A stretch of 64,000 bases of DNA, taken from contig NZ_JQAZ01000006.1 of the NCBI RefSeq assembly GCF_001437205.1, forward strand, positions 62,001-126,000, in the 5' to 3' direction. This document shows, one piece after another, positions 7,369-15,191 of this stretch. A program made the translations under genes and the position numbers. The DNA is from Lactobacillus selangorensis. Lineage in GTDB: Bacteria; Bacillota; Bacilli; Lactobacillales; Lactobacillaceae. Position 1 is the stretch's first letter; the number at the start of each line of letters is the position of its first letter. Under the pieces are notes generated by a model that saw only the letters and a list, made by a program, of their open reading frames with translations, made no database searches and had not been told where the DNA came from.

Positions 7369-8304
7369 ATGGCTGATAGCAAACCAATTGAAAAGAAGAT
7401 CAAACTTTCAAAAGCTGATCGTCTCAGTGTTGCATGGCGTTCAACGTTCATCCAGGGTTCGTGGAACTACGAACGTATGCAGAATGGTGGCTGGTGCTAC
7501 TCTTTAATTCCAGCTATCAATAAACTTTACAGTAAAAAAGAAGACCGTGCCGCTGCTTATCAGCGTCATTTGGAATTCTTCAACACACATCCATACTTAG
7601 CATCTCCAATTCTTGGGGTTACATTAGCCTTGGAAGAGGAACGTGCCAATGGTGGTGACGTCGATGACGTTGCTATCCAGGGGGTTAAAGTTGGTATGAT
7701 GGGTCCTTTGGCCGGTGTTGGTGATCCAGTGTTCTGGTACACTGTTCGTCCAATTCTTGGTGCCTTAGGTGCTTCCATGGCCTTGGCCGGAAACATCATG
7801 GGTCCTATCTTATTCTTCGTTCTTTGGAACCTCATTCGTTGGGGATTCATGTGGTACACGCAGGAATTCGGCTACCGTGTCGGGACTCGTATCACCGACG
7901 ATTTATCCGGTGGTTTACTCCAGGCCGTAACACGTGGGGCTTCTATGATGGGTATGTTCGTCCTCGGTGCTTTAATTGAACGCTGGGTTACGATCACATT
8001 CGTTCCAGTTGTTTCAAAGACAACCTTGAGTAAAGGTGCCTACATCGACTGGAGTACCCTTCCAAAAGGTGCTGCCGGAATCAAGAAGGCTTTAACGGAA
8101 TATAACTTAGGTAAAGGGATGGCTTTGTCAAAGATCAAAGTTACAACATTGCAGGATAACTTGGATCAATTGATTCCAGGCTTAGCCGGCTTGCTGTTAA
8201 CATTCCTCTGCATGTGGTTATTAAAGAAGAAAGTATCACCAATCATTATCATTCTTGGTATTTTCGTCGTAGCTATTCTCCTTCATGTAATCGGAATTCT
8301 GTAA
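7369..8304 (+). CDS. manZ: PTS mannose/glucose IID membrane protein
   Basis: The IID component that pairs with IIC. The N terminus, ending in FIQGSWNYERMQNGG, and GPLAGVGDPVFW near residue 112 are strongly conserved in this family. The C terminus is hydrophobic. Length (311) is normal. It starts 18 bases after the IIC gene behind AGAGAGGGAG. A stem-loop follows before the DUF956 gene. Confidence 0.95.
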   Translation: MADSKPIEKKIKLSKADRLSVAWRSTFIQGSWNYERMQNGGWCYSLIPAINKLYSKKEDRAAAYQRHLEFFNTHPYLASPILGVTLALEEERANGGDVDDVAIQGVKVGMMGPLAGVGDPVFWYTVRPILGALGASMALAGNIMGPILFFVLWNLIRWGFMWYTQEFGYRVGTRITDDLSGGLLQAVTRGASMMGMFVLGALIERWVTITFVPVVSKTTLSKGAYIDWSTLPKGAAGIKKALTEYNLGKGMALSKIKVTTLQDNLDQLIPGLAGLLLTFLCMWLLKKKVSPIIIILGIFVVAILLHVIGIL

Positions 8305-8317
8305 TAGCACGTTTTTG

Positions 8318-8362
8318 CAATAGCGGTTTATCACCAGTTATGCTGGTGGGAGACCGCTATTG
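8318..8362 (+). promoter_or_regulatory. Intercistronic stem-loop in the mannose PTS operon
   Basis: Outer arms CAATAGCGGT and ACCGCTATTG enclose inner arms CACCAG and CTGGTG. There is no long T run directly after it, so it is better read as an mRNA-stabilising or partially terminating hairpin than as a full terminator. Confidence 0.65.
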
Positions 8363-8390
8363 TTCGTTTTAAAGGTAAGGAGAGAATAAA

Positions 8391-8882
8391 ATGGCACAAC
8401 AAACGATCGGTAATGAAAAGGATACTCGGGCACATCGCAAACGTGCTCGGCTGTTGCTTAAGCAGCATCGTGAACCAGTAAAGTCGCTCAATACAAGAGT
8501 GGATTTAGTAATGAAGGCAACCTCGTATCTTGGCATGGGTGATTATGGCGACATGATGATCGGTGACAAGGCAATCGAATTTTATGACGATGGTGATCCC
8601 AGCAAATTTATCCAAATTCCTTGGACCGAAGTAGATTCGATTGTTGCATCCGTGATGTTTAAAGGTCATTGGATCCCACGTTGGGGTGTTCAAACCAAGA
8701 AAAACGGGATGTATAAGTTCTCGACTCGCCATACGAAGAAAATGCTGCGGGAGATCCGGAAACATATGGATCCCAATCGCATGGTCCGCTCGCTGACTTT
8801 CTTCCAAGTCATGCGCCGCAATTTGAAGGCACTGGGCCAACGGATTATTGCACTGTTTCATAAGAATAAGCAAAAAGATTAG
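8391..8882 (+). CDS. manO: DUF956-family protein (ManO-like), man operon
   Basis: A 163-residue soluble protein of the DUF956 family, which almost always follows manXYZ/manLMN in Firmicutes and is often called ManO. Its role is not firmly known; a regulatory part in the PTS is assumed. ATSYLGMGDYGDMMIGDKAIEFYDD near residues 44-68 and the FKGHWIPRWGVQT segment are characteristic, recalling a PH-like beta fold. The C terminus is basic (HKNKQKD). It is the last gene of the operon, behind AAGGAGAG. Confidence 0.88.
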   Translation: MAQQTIGNEKDTRAHRKRARLLLKQHREPVKSLNTRVDLVMKATSYLGMGDYGDMMIGDKAIEFYDDGDPSKFIQIPWTEVDSIVASVMFKGHWIPRWGVQTKKNGMYKFSTRHTKKMLREIRKHMDPNRMVRSLTFFQVMRRNLKALGQRIIALFHKNKQKD

Positions 8883-8886
8883 TCAT

Positions 8887-8920
8887 AAAAAGCTCGGAAC
8901 GATTTCGTTCCGAGCTTTTT
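8887..8920. terminator. Terminator of the mannose PTS operon
   Basis: A hairpin with arms AGCTCGGAACGA and TCGTTCCGAGCT is flanked by A and T tracts, so it can also serve the converging glycosyltransferase unit. Confidence 0.92.
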
Positions 8921-8970
8921 GTATCGGTATCATGATGAGATTGAATTGGTATTCACTTCATAATTGGAAA

Positions 8971-9934
8971 TTACAGACTCGCTTGCTGCTGTGAGTAAGT
9001 GTGCAGCTGCTGATTCTGTTTGAAACCCTTGGTATCCGCCACGACATATAGGGGACGTTGGCGTGAAGCGGTGAAAATCCGTCCGACGTACAAACCTAGG
9101 AGAGCCAGTCCGCCTAAGATCAGGCCGCTGAAATTGAGGAGCGCGAAAATGATGAAACTGATACTCCCGAGTTTGCCTAAAACGAGGGCACCGAGCAGTT
9201 GCAGCCAGCTGATTCCCCACAGGAAACCACCGGCCCAGCCGGCGAGCTTCAACGGAATCAATGAGAAGGAAGTTAATCCGTCGAGGGCGAGCTTGATCAT
9301 TTTCGACAGCGGGTATTTGGAGGTGCCGGCTTTGCGTTCCTGGCGTTCGTATTCAACGCTGGTTTGTTTAAAGCCGACCCAACTGACCATGCCCCGCACG
9401 AAGGGGTCGGTTTCATTCATCTGCAGGAGAACGTCGACGACGGAACGGTCCATCAAGCGAAAATCGCCGGTATCGACGGGAATGTCGATGGACGTCATTT
9501 TCTTTAATAAACGGTAGAAGGCTTTGGCGGAGGCCAGTTTGAACCAGGTCTCGCCATCACGGTGCGCCCGTTTGCCATACACGACCTGGTAACCGTGTTT
9601 CCATTTGTCAATCATCTGCGGAATGACCGTCGGCGGATCCTGCAGGTCGGCGTCCATCACGACCACAGCAGTCCCATGGGCGTAACGAAGACCAGCTGTG
9701 ATGGCCAGCTGATGGCCAAAGTTTCTGGCAAAATCGACCAAACGAATCGCTGGATTCTTCTGGATGGCAGCAGTAATCTGCTGCACTGTCGTCGGTCGAA
9801 CCATCGTTGACGAAGATCAGTTCATAATTCTCCGGTCGGGCCCGAATGTAACGCTGCAGGGTTGCCAATGTTGTCGGCAGGATTTCGCTTTCGTTATAAA
9901 CAGGTAAGACGATCGAAATCAGCGGTGTTTGCAT
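8971..9934 (-). pseudogene. Family 2 glycosyltransferase (YkcC/ArnC-like), frameshifted
   Basis: This encodes a GT2 enzyme that would transfer a sugar from a nucleotide donor to undecaprenyl phosphate. The N-terminal part (start 9934, ISIVLPVYNESEI and ELIFVNDGSTDDS) is in one frame. The rest (FARNFGHQLAITAG, MDADLQDPP, DTGDFRLMDR and two C-terminal membrane helices) is in the next frame. The two parts join without loss near 9785-9800 if one base is skipped. Otherwise the domain order and length (about 320 residues) are complete. It lies 15 bases after the GT39 gene, its expected partner. It could be a true recent pseudogene or an assembly error. Confidence 0.85.
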
Positions 9935-9949
9935 TTTGAAAACCTCCTT

Positions 9950-12265
9950 TTATTGCTTAGCTGCGGCAACGGACAGTTTATACAAGGTACCACCCATACC
10001 GCCGCCCATGCCGCCACCGGCAGATTTGCTGCCAGATGGTTTGGCCGGCTGTTTCGATGGCTTCTTAGTCGTCTTGCCGTTTGCAGGCTTCTTTTTAGTG
10101 CCGCTTGGCTGTGCTGGTGCTTCGCCAGCCCCAGTCCCGGTCGGCGCTTGACCGCCTGGCTGAGTACCCCCAGGCTGTTCGCCGGTTTGACCAGCAGTCC
10201 CGCTTGGCGGAGTCGGCTGACCGTTGGCGCTAGTACTGCTGTTTGGCTGTTCGCCGGTCATTTCGGTCATGCCTTGGCTGGAACCGCCGGGCTGTGTGGA
10301 TGATGAACTGGAGCTGACGGCGGAAATTTTGCTGCCGTTCTTCTTGACCCATTTCACAATCGCTGAGTTGGAGTTTTGCGAACTGACGTAGAAGTACTTG
10401 ATTTCGCCTTTGGCTACCAGCTGCTTGAATTGCTTCAAGGTAATAGCGGGGTCAGTCCCGTTATAACCACCGATTGCCATCACGGCCCGACCAGTTTTGA
10501 TGATGTAGGCTGAAGCCGAGTTGGCATCGGTTGTGGCAAACAAGTACTTGGTTGATTTCGATTCATGCTTGTTCAAATATTTGAGCAAGGACTGATCAAC
10601 GCTGCCGCCGAGGTTGCCGCTGGATGCGCCGCCTTGAGACAGCAGATCGGGACCGGTTGTCGGAACGGCTGCCGATTCTTCGGCTAATGTTGGTGTCAAG
10701 GACCACAATCCAGGTGTCAATAAGAGGAAGAAGGTCGTTGCGCCAGCCAGCCACGTCGTTTTGGGCCGTTTCTTAAAGGCAAAGATGAGTACCATCAGGA
10801 CAAAGGCGATGACTAAGAGTGCCATGCTGGCCCAGAAATAATAGGTGCCGACATAGTAAGCCTGCAGGCACATCGTTATGACAAAGGCAAGTGGCAATAA
10901 ATAAGTGGTCCACTGTTTCCAGGTGCCGTGTTTAAATTGCCGCCACAAGACAGGCAAGCTGATTCCGAACAAAGCAGCGATCGGCGGTGCCAGCATAATT
11001 GTATAGTACGGATGGTAGAAAGAAGCGACGCTGAAGAAACCAGCGACTGGAATCAGCCAGCCGACCCAATACCAAATCTGATTCTGCTGGGTCGTCGTCT
11101 GATACCACTTATTTTTACGTTTCCGATAGGCCCAATAGGCACCGAACATGCCGATTAGGGCAAATGGCAGCAGCCAGCTGATCTGCGGGCCTAAAGCAGA
11201 CTGGAAGAGTCGCAGCGGTCCGGCTGTCCCAATATTGAAGATATTGTTGCCGCCTATACCGCCGCCACCGGTGCCGCCTTTCGAACCGCCAGGGCCGCCA
11301 GCACCGGTTTTACTGCCAGTCGGTGCACCGCCCATGCCGCCTTCAGGGATACCCTTCAGGTTCGCCGGTTTCTTGCCAGTCGGTGCTTTGGTACCGGACG
11401 GCTTTTTTGTACCGGTCGGGGCGGCACTCTTTTTACTTTTCGAAGTGTTCATGCCTGGAAAGGCGCCGCCCGTTCCCGTCGATTGACCAAGAAGGCGTTC
11501 AGCCCCGTTATAGCCAAAAGCGAGTTCCAAAACAGAATTCTTCTGCGAACTTCCGATATAGGGCCGTTGACTAGCCGGAGTCGCATCGACAGCGACCGGC
11601 CATGCTAAGGTGAAGATTGCCAGTACAGCAGTCGCTACCAGCAGCAGGCCCGTTTTCCGCTGCCAAGGTTTCTTGACGGCCAGCCAGTAGAAGAAATACA
11701 TGGCGGGCAGGAGCATAAACGCCTGCAGCATCTTGATGTTGAAGGCGATCCCAATCAATCCGAAACTGACGATGACCCGCCAGCTTGATTTCTTGACGAC
11801 TGCCTGCTGCAAGATATAGCCGGCCCACATCAGAAAGAAGACGAGGGCAGCATCCATGTTGTTGGTCCGTGAATCGGCGACGACCATCGGACTCAAAGTC
11901 AGGGTCAAAGCGGCCAAACGTGCAGGCCAGACACCGAAATACGGTTTAATCATTTTGTACATTAATGCAACGGAACCGATTCCGAAGAGAACCGATGGGA
12001 GCACAACGCTCCATCCATGGACACCGAAAATTTTGGCACTGATTGCCATGAACCAGAGGGCAACCGGCGGCTTATCGACGGTAATAAAACCAGCTGGATC
12101 GAAGGCGCCGTACCAAAAGTTCTTCCAGCTCTTGACCATGCTTGTCACTGCAGCGGTATAATAGCTGTTAGCGGAGCCGGCATTCCAAATGCCCCACCCA
12201 TATAAAAACGCAGCGGGAAGCAGAATCACGACAAGGTACCAATCGACTTTTCGTTTGCTTTTCAT
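9950..12265 (-). CDS. Family 39 glycosyltransferase (ArnT/YkcB-like membrane protein)
   Basis: A large membrane glycosyltransferase of the GT39/PMT fold, related to Bacillus YkcB and to ArnT. Such enzymes take a sugar from a polyprenyl-phosphate carrier and attach it to envelope polymers outside the membrane. TVDKPPVALW near residue 63 and DSRTNNMDAALVF near 128 are the conserved extracellular motifs. About ten hydrophobic segments follow. Two Gly/Thr/Lys/Pro-rich low-complexity stretches (about 265-340, and the last 130 residues) lie in outside loops or the tail. ATG 12265 follows AAAGGA better than the upstream GTG 12274. The GT2 gene is downstream and a two-component system is divergent. 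Confidence 0.87.
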   Translation of the reverse strand: MKSKRKVDWYLVVILLPAAFLYGWGIWNAGSANSYYTAAVTSMVKSWKNFWYGAFDPAGFITVDKPPVALWFMAISAKIFGVHGWSVVLPSVLFGIGSVALMYKMIKPYFGVWPARLAALTLTLSPMVVADSRTNNMDAALVFFLMWAGYILQQAVVKKSSWRVIVSFGLIGIAFNIKMLQAFMLLPAMYFFYWLAVKKPWQRKTGLLLVATAVLAIFTLAWPVAVDATPASQRPYIGSSQKNSVLELAFGYNGAERLLGQSTGTGGAFPGMNTSKSKKSAAPTGTKKPSGTKAPTGKKPANLKGIPEGGMGGAPTGSKTGAGGPGGSKGGTGGGGIGGNNIFNIGTAGPLRLFQSALGPQISWLLPFALIGMFGAYWAYRKRKNKWYQTTTQQNQIWYWVGWLIPVAGFFSVASFYHPYYTIMLAPPIAALFGISLPVLWRQFKHGTWKQWTTYLLPLAFVITMCLQAYYVGTYYFWASMALLVIAFVLMVLIFAFKKRPKTTWLAGATTFFLLLTPGLWSLTPTLAEESAAVPTTGPDLLSQGGASSGNLGGSVDQSLLKYLNKHESKSTKYLFATTDANSASAYIIKTGRAVMAIGGYNGTDPAITLKQFKQLVAKGEIKYFYVSSQNSNSAIVKWVKKNGSKISAVSSSSSSTQPGGSSQGMTEMTGEQPNSSTSANGQPTPPSGTAGQTGEQPGGTQPGGQAPTGTGAGEAPAQPSGTKKKPANGKTTKKPSKQPAKPSGSKSAGGGMGGGMGGTLYKLSVAAAKQ

Positions 12266-12327
12266 TTGCTTCACATCCTTTTATGAGTCTCACTTTAAGG
12301 ATGCCAACCTAAAGCCAGCTTAAAAAA

Positions 12328-12345
12328 TTGTGAATATTTTGTGAA
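12328..12345 (+). promoter_or_regulatory. Candidate OmpR-type direct-repeat operator
   Basis: TTGTGAA occurs twice with starts exactly 11 bases apart (12328 and 12339), the spacing usual for tandem binding of OmpR/PhoB-type regulators. It sits in the 75-base divergent region between the GT39 gene and the regulator gene, so both units could be controlled. Confidence 0.45.
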
Positions 12346-13036
12346 GAAAGAGGCGGTCATTCTGAAACCGAAAGTACTTATTATTGAAGATAACGAAGCT
12401 TTATTGGACAATCTCAAGGGTTTCACGACCGATTTTGCCGACGTCACGACAGCTTTGGACGGCCTGACGGGCGAATTGTACGCCAAGCAGGATGCGTATG
12501 ATGCGATTGTGCTCGATCTGATGCTGCCGGAGATCAATGGGTTTGATCTCTTGAAAAATCTGCGGGCCAGCAAGATTGAGACGCCCGTTTTGATTTTAAC
12601 GGCCAAAGATACCCTGCAGGACAAACTGCATGGTTTCGACTTGGGAGCCGATGATTATCTGACCAAGCCGTTTCATCGCGAAGAATTTATTGCACGTTTG
12701 AAGGCGTTGCTGCAACGGAACCATGCTTATCATGATGATCAGAAATTGGCGGCTGGGCCGATTGAAATCGATCTGGCAACTCACACAATTACTGTCAACG
12801 GACAAGCGGTCAATTTTCCCGGCAAGGAGTTCGACTTGCTCAGCTATCTCATTGAAAATCAGAATACAATTCTAACGAAGGAACAGATTTTCAACCATTT
12901 ATGGGGCTTTGATTCGCAGACAAATCTGAATGTGATTGAGGTTTACATCAGCAACGTCCGCAAGAGTTTGAAACAGGTCATGGACCATGATGTCATCAAG
13001 ACGGTGCGTAACGTCGGCTACATGCTGGAGGTCTGA
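12341..13036 (+). CDS. OmpR-family response regulator
   Basis: A DNA-binding response regulator: receiver domain at about residues 10-120 (IIEDNE acidic pocket, VLDLMLPEINGFD with the phospho-Asp, LTAKD, DDYLTKPF) and a winged-helix domain at about 130-230 ending in VRNVGYMLEV. The annotated GTG has no ribosome site. AAGAGGCGG at 12348-12356 instead points to ATT 12359 or CTG 12362; with CTG the protein would begin (M)KPKVLIIEDNE, typical for the family. It is followed after two bases by its histidine kinase gene and is divergent from the glycosyltransferase unit it probably controls. Confidence 0.92.
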   Translation: MKKEAVILKPKVLIIEDNEALLDNLKGFTTDFADVTTALDGLTGELYAKQDAYDAIVLDLMLPEINGFDLLKNLRASKIETPVLILTAKDTLQDKLHGFDLGADDYLTKPFHREEFIARLKALLQRNHAYHDDQKLAAGPIEIDLATHTITVNGQAVNFPGKEFDLLSYLIENQNTILTKEQIFNHLWGFDSQTNLNVIEVYISNVRKSLKQVMDHDVIKTVRNVGYMLEV

Positions 13037-13038
13037 AG

Positions 13039-14334
13039 ATGGATCAAGCGCACAATCGCAAACTGCAATGGCAGTTTTTCTGGATTGAATTTGTGACCTT
13101 TGCAATCCTATTCGTTATTTTGGGCCTGCTGATTTTTCATTTCTTCCAAGACGGCTTGTTTAAAGATGTCGATCACAACCTGAAGATGCAGCAGGAAATC
13201 CTGGTCAACCCCAAGAAACGGACACCGCCGAAAAAAAAGCGGACACCGTCGAAACAAAATGCCCGCCAGATTATGAATCAGCCTTTTCAGGCGCAGATGA
13301 TTATTTATGGCGCCAATGGCCGGATTTTGAATAAAGGCACACTCGGCAACCGTTATTCGGTGCTGAAAAAACTGCATATTCCGATGAGCGAGCTGAATGA
13401 ACTGACGATGCATACCGTCGGCAACGATAAATTCCGGACGCTGTACATCAAGGTGCCGCAGAAATCGGGCGATCCGCAGGCGGCCGGCCATTATGTCCTC
13501 CTAATCGAAAACCTGAATGTCCAAATGGCGGCGATTACCCAGTTCAAGCAGATTATGATTGTTGTACTGGTGCTGTTCTGGCTGCTGTCGATCGGCATCA
13601 GCTACTTGTTCTCGCTCTACTTTATCCGGCCAATCATGAAAGCCTCCCAGAAACAGCAGGACTTTGTGGCCGATGCGGCTCATGAATTGAAGACACCGTT
13701 AACAATCATTCAGAATAAGTTAGAGACGTTATTGACCAAGCCGCACGATCAGATTATTGACCAGAGCGAGGCGATTGCCCAGACGCTCAACGAAAGCGAG
13801 CGGTTATATCAGCTGACGCAGGATTTATTGACACTGGCGCGTTCGGATGCGCACACAGTGGAATTGCAGCCGCAGTCGATTGAACTGCCACAATTTCTGA
13901 AGGGCGTCTGCGAACCTTATCGTGAGATGGCAGTCGGGCAGCAGAAAAAGTTCCGCCTGCAGACCAATAATCTGCAAACGGTGACGGTCGATCCCAAACT
14001 GCTGCAGCAATTATTGGTCATCCTGCTCGACAATAGTTTGAAATATACGCAGGCTGGTGAGAAAATCCGGGTGCGGACGGAAGCTCCGCAAGGACCGCAC
14101 TGGCTGCTGATTGTTGAAAATACCGGCCGCAGTATTTCCAAAGAGGACCAGAAACACTTATTCGAACGGTTTTATCGAGTCGACCAGGCTCGCAATGAAA
14201 ACACCGGCGGCACCGGTTTGGGCTTATCGATTGCTAAGTGGATCATGGAGCAGCATCACGGCCGAATCACGGTTAAGAATGTCGAACCGCATGGGGTCAG
14301 TTTTCAGCTGATTTTTCCGAAAAAGCTCAAATAA
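13039..14334 (+). CDS. Sensor histidine kinase
   Basis: A membrane sensor kinase partnered with the preceding regulator. One membrane helix lies near residues 13-35, an extracellular domain of about 130 residues follows, and a second helix lies near 170-195. The cytoplasmic part has the H box HELKTPLTI (around residue 216), the N box LLVILLDNSLKYT and G box GGTGLGLSIAKWI. The extracellular domain starts with a very basic patch of Lys, Arg and Pro (KKRTPPKKKRTPSK), which is unusual for a region facing cationic peptides. The signal is unknown; envelope stress or cationic peptides are a guess from the ArnT-like target genes. Confidence 0.93.
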   Translation: MDQAHNRKLQWQFFWIEFVTFAILFVILGLLIFHFFQDGLFKDVDHNLKMQQEILVNPKKRTPPKKKRTPSKQNARQIMNQPFQAQMIIYGANGRILNKGTLGNRYSVLKKLHIPMSELNELTMHTVGNDKFRTLYIKVPQKSGDPQAAGHYVLLIENLNVQMAAITQFKQIMIVVLVLFWLLSIGISYLFSLYFIRPIMKASQKQQDFVADAAHELKTPLTIIQNKLETLLTKPHDQIIDQSEAIAQTLNESERLYQLTQDLLTLARSDAHTVELQPQSIELPQFLKGVCEPYREMAVGQQKKFRLQTNNLQTVTVDPKLLQQLLVILLDNSLKYTQAGEKIRVRTEAPQGPHWLLIVENTGRSISKEDQKHLFERFYRVDQARNENTGGTGLGLSIAKWIMEQHHGRITVKNVEPHGVSFQLIFPKKLK

Positions 14335-14364
14335 AAAGACCGTGAATGTTTTTACGGCCTTTTT
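14333..14364 (+). terminator. Terminator after the two-component system
   Basis: A hairpin with arms AAAGACCGT and ACGGCCTTT is followed by T-rich sequence. Confidence 0.8.
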
Positions 14365-14419
14365 CTGGTAAATCCGGTAGAATAGAGATAATCAATCCGT
14401 CAGGAAGGGAGGAAAAGCA

Positions 14420-15097
14420 ATGAGAATTTTAAACGGCATCAAACGGTACGGACTCGATGTGATTAAATGGATTTGTTTCTTCCTGCTCTATATGGTCGTT
14501 CAATTTTTCTGGGGCGGCACGCTCCAGCAGAATCAATTCGCACGGCTCAGCAATTTCGTCATTTACATTTTGGTCGCCCTCTTTGTGGTCGGCTTTCTCC
14601 TATGGCGTTATCAAACCGAACTTGATAAAAACAATCCTCGTGGTTTCGGCCGTCAGCGGCTGACCAAGCAGCGGTTCTGGTTTATGGTGGCCATGGTCGT
14701 CTGTTTAGGAATCATTCAGGCCGTTAATATCTGGCTGACGATTCGGCATCAATTGCCGGTAGCCTCAAATCAGACGAGTGTGAATCAGACGATTGTTGCC
14801 AATCCGATTTCGAGCGATATTATGGTCATTTTGGTGGCACCGCCAGTCGAAGAATTGCTGTTTCGGGGCTTTTTCTTCAATTATCTCTTTACCAAACCGA
14901 CACGGTTCAACAATATTGTCGGTGTCCTCATGAGCGGATTCTTATTCGGCTGGGCCCATGAACAGGCCTTTACGATGAATCTGCTGGTGTACATGTTATT
15001 CGGCTGTGTTTTGGCGTATACGTATCTGCACACACGGGATATCCGTTACGATATTGGTTTGCATTTCCTGAATAATTTTCTCTCCACATTTTTATAA
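14420..15097 (+). CDS. CPBP-family intramembrane metalloprotease
   Basis: A 225-residue membrane protein of the CPBP (CAAX protease/bacteriocin-processing, Abi) family. The catalytic signature is complete: PPVEELLFRGFFFN (EExxxR) near residue 142, FGWAHE near 175, and HFLNNF near 216. About six hydrophobic segments are seen. Family members cleave within membranes; in lactic acid bacteria some relate to bacteriocin immunity, but no bacteriocin gene is nearby. It is a single gene with its own GGGAGG ribosome site and terminator. Confidence 0.9.
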   Translation: MRILNGIKRYGLDVIKWICFFLLYMVVQFFWGGTLQQNQFARLSNFVIYILVALFVVGFLLWRYQTELDKNNPRGFGRQRLTKQRFWFMVAMVVCLGIIQAVNIWLTIRHQLPVASNQTSVNQTIVANPISSDIMVILVAPPVEELLFRGFFFNYLFTKPTRFNNIVGVLMSGFLFGWAHEQAFTMNLLVYMLFGCVLAYTYLHTRDIRYDIGLHFLNNFLSTFL

Positions 15098-15157
15098 CAG
15101 GAGTTGGTTTGAAAAGGTTGCACTGGAAACAGGAAACGTTTGGAATACGTTCTGTTT

Positions 15158-15191
15158 AAAAAAGGCTGTGACATCTGTCACAGCCTTTTTT
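15158..15191. terminator. Bidirectional terminator (CPBP gene / helD)
   Basis: A hairpin with arms GGCTGTGACA and TGTCACAGCC is flanked by A and T tracts and lies between two convergent genes. Confidence 0.92.

Noticed and set aside
9936-11486. Several plus-strand Pro/Ala-rich open frames opposite the GT39 gene
   Set aside because: They mirror the Gly/Thr/Lys low-complexity segments of the real minus-strand gene and have no start signals.
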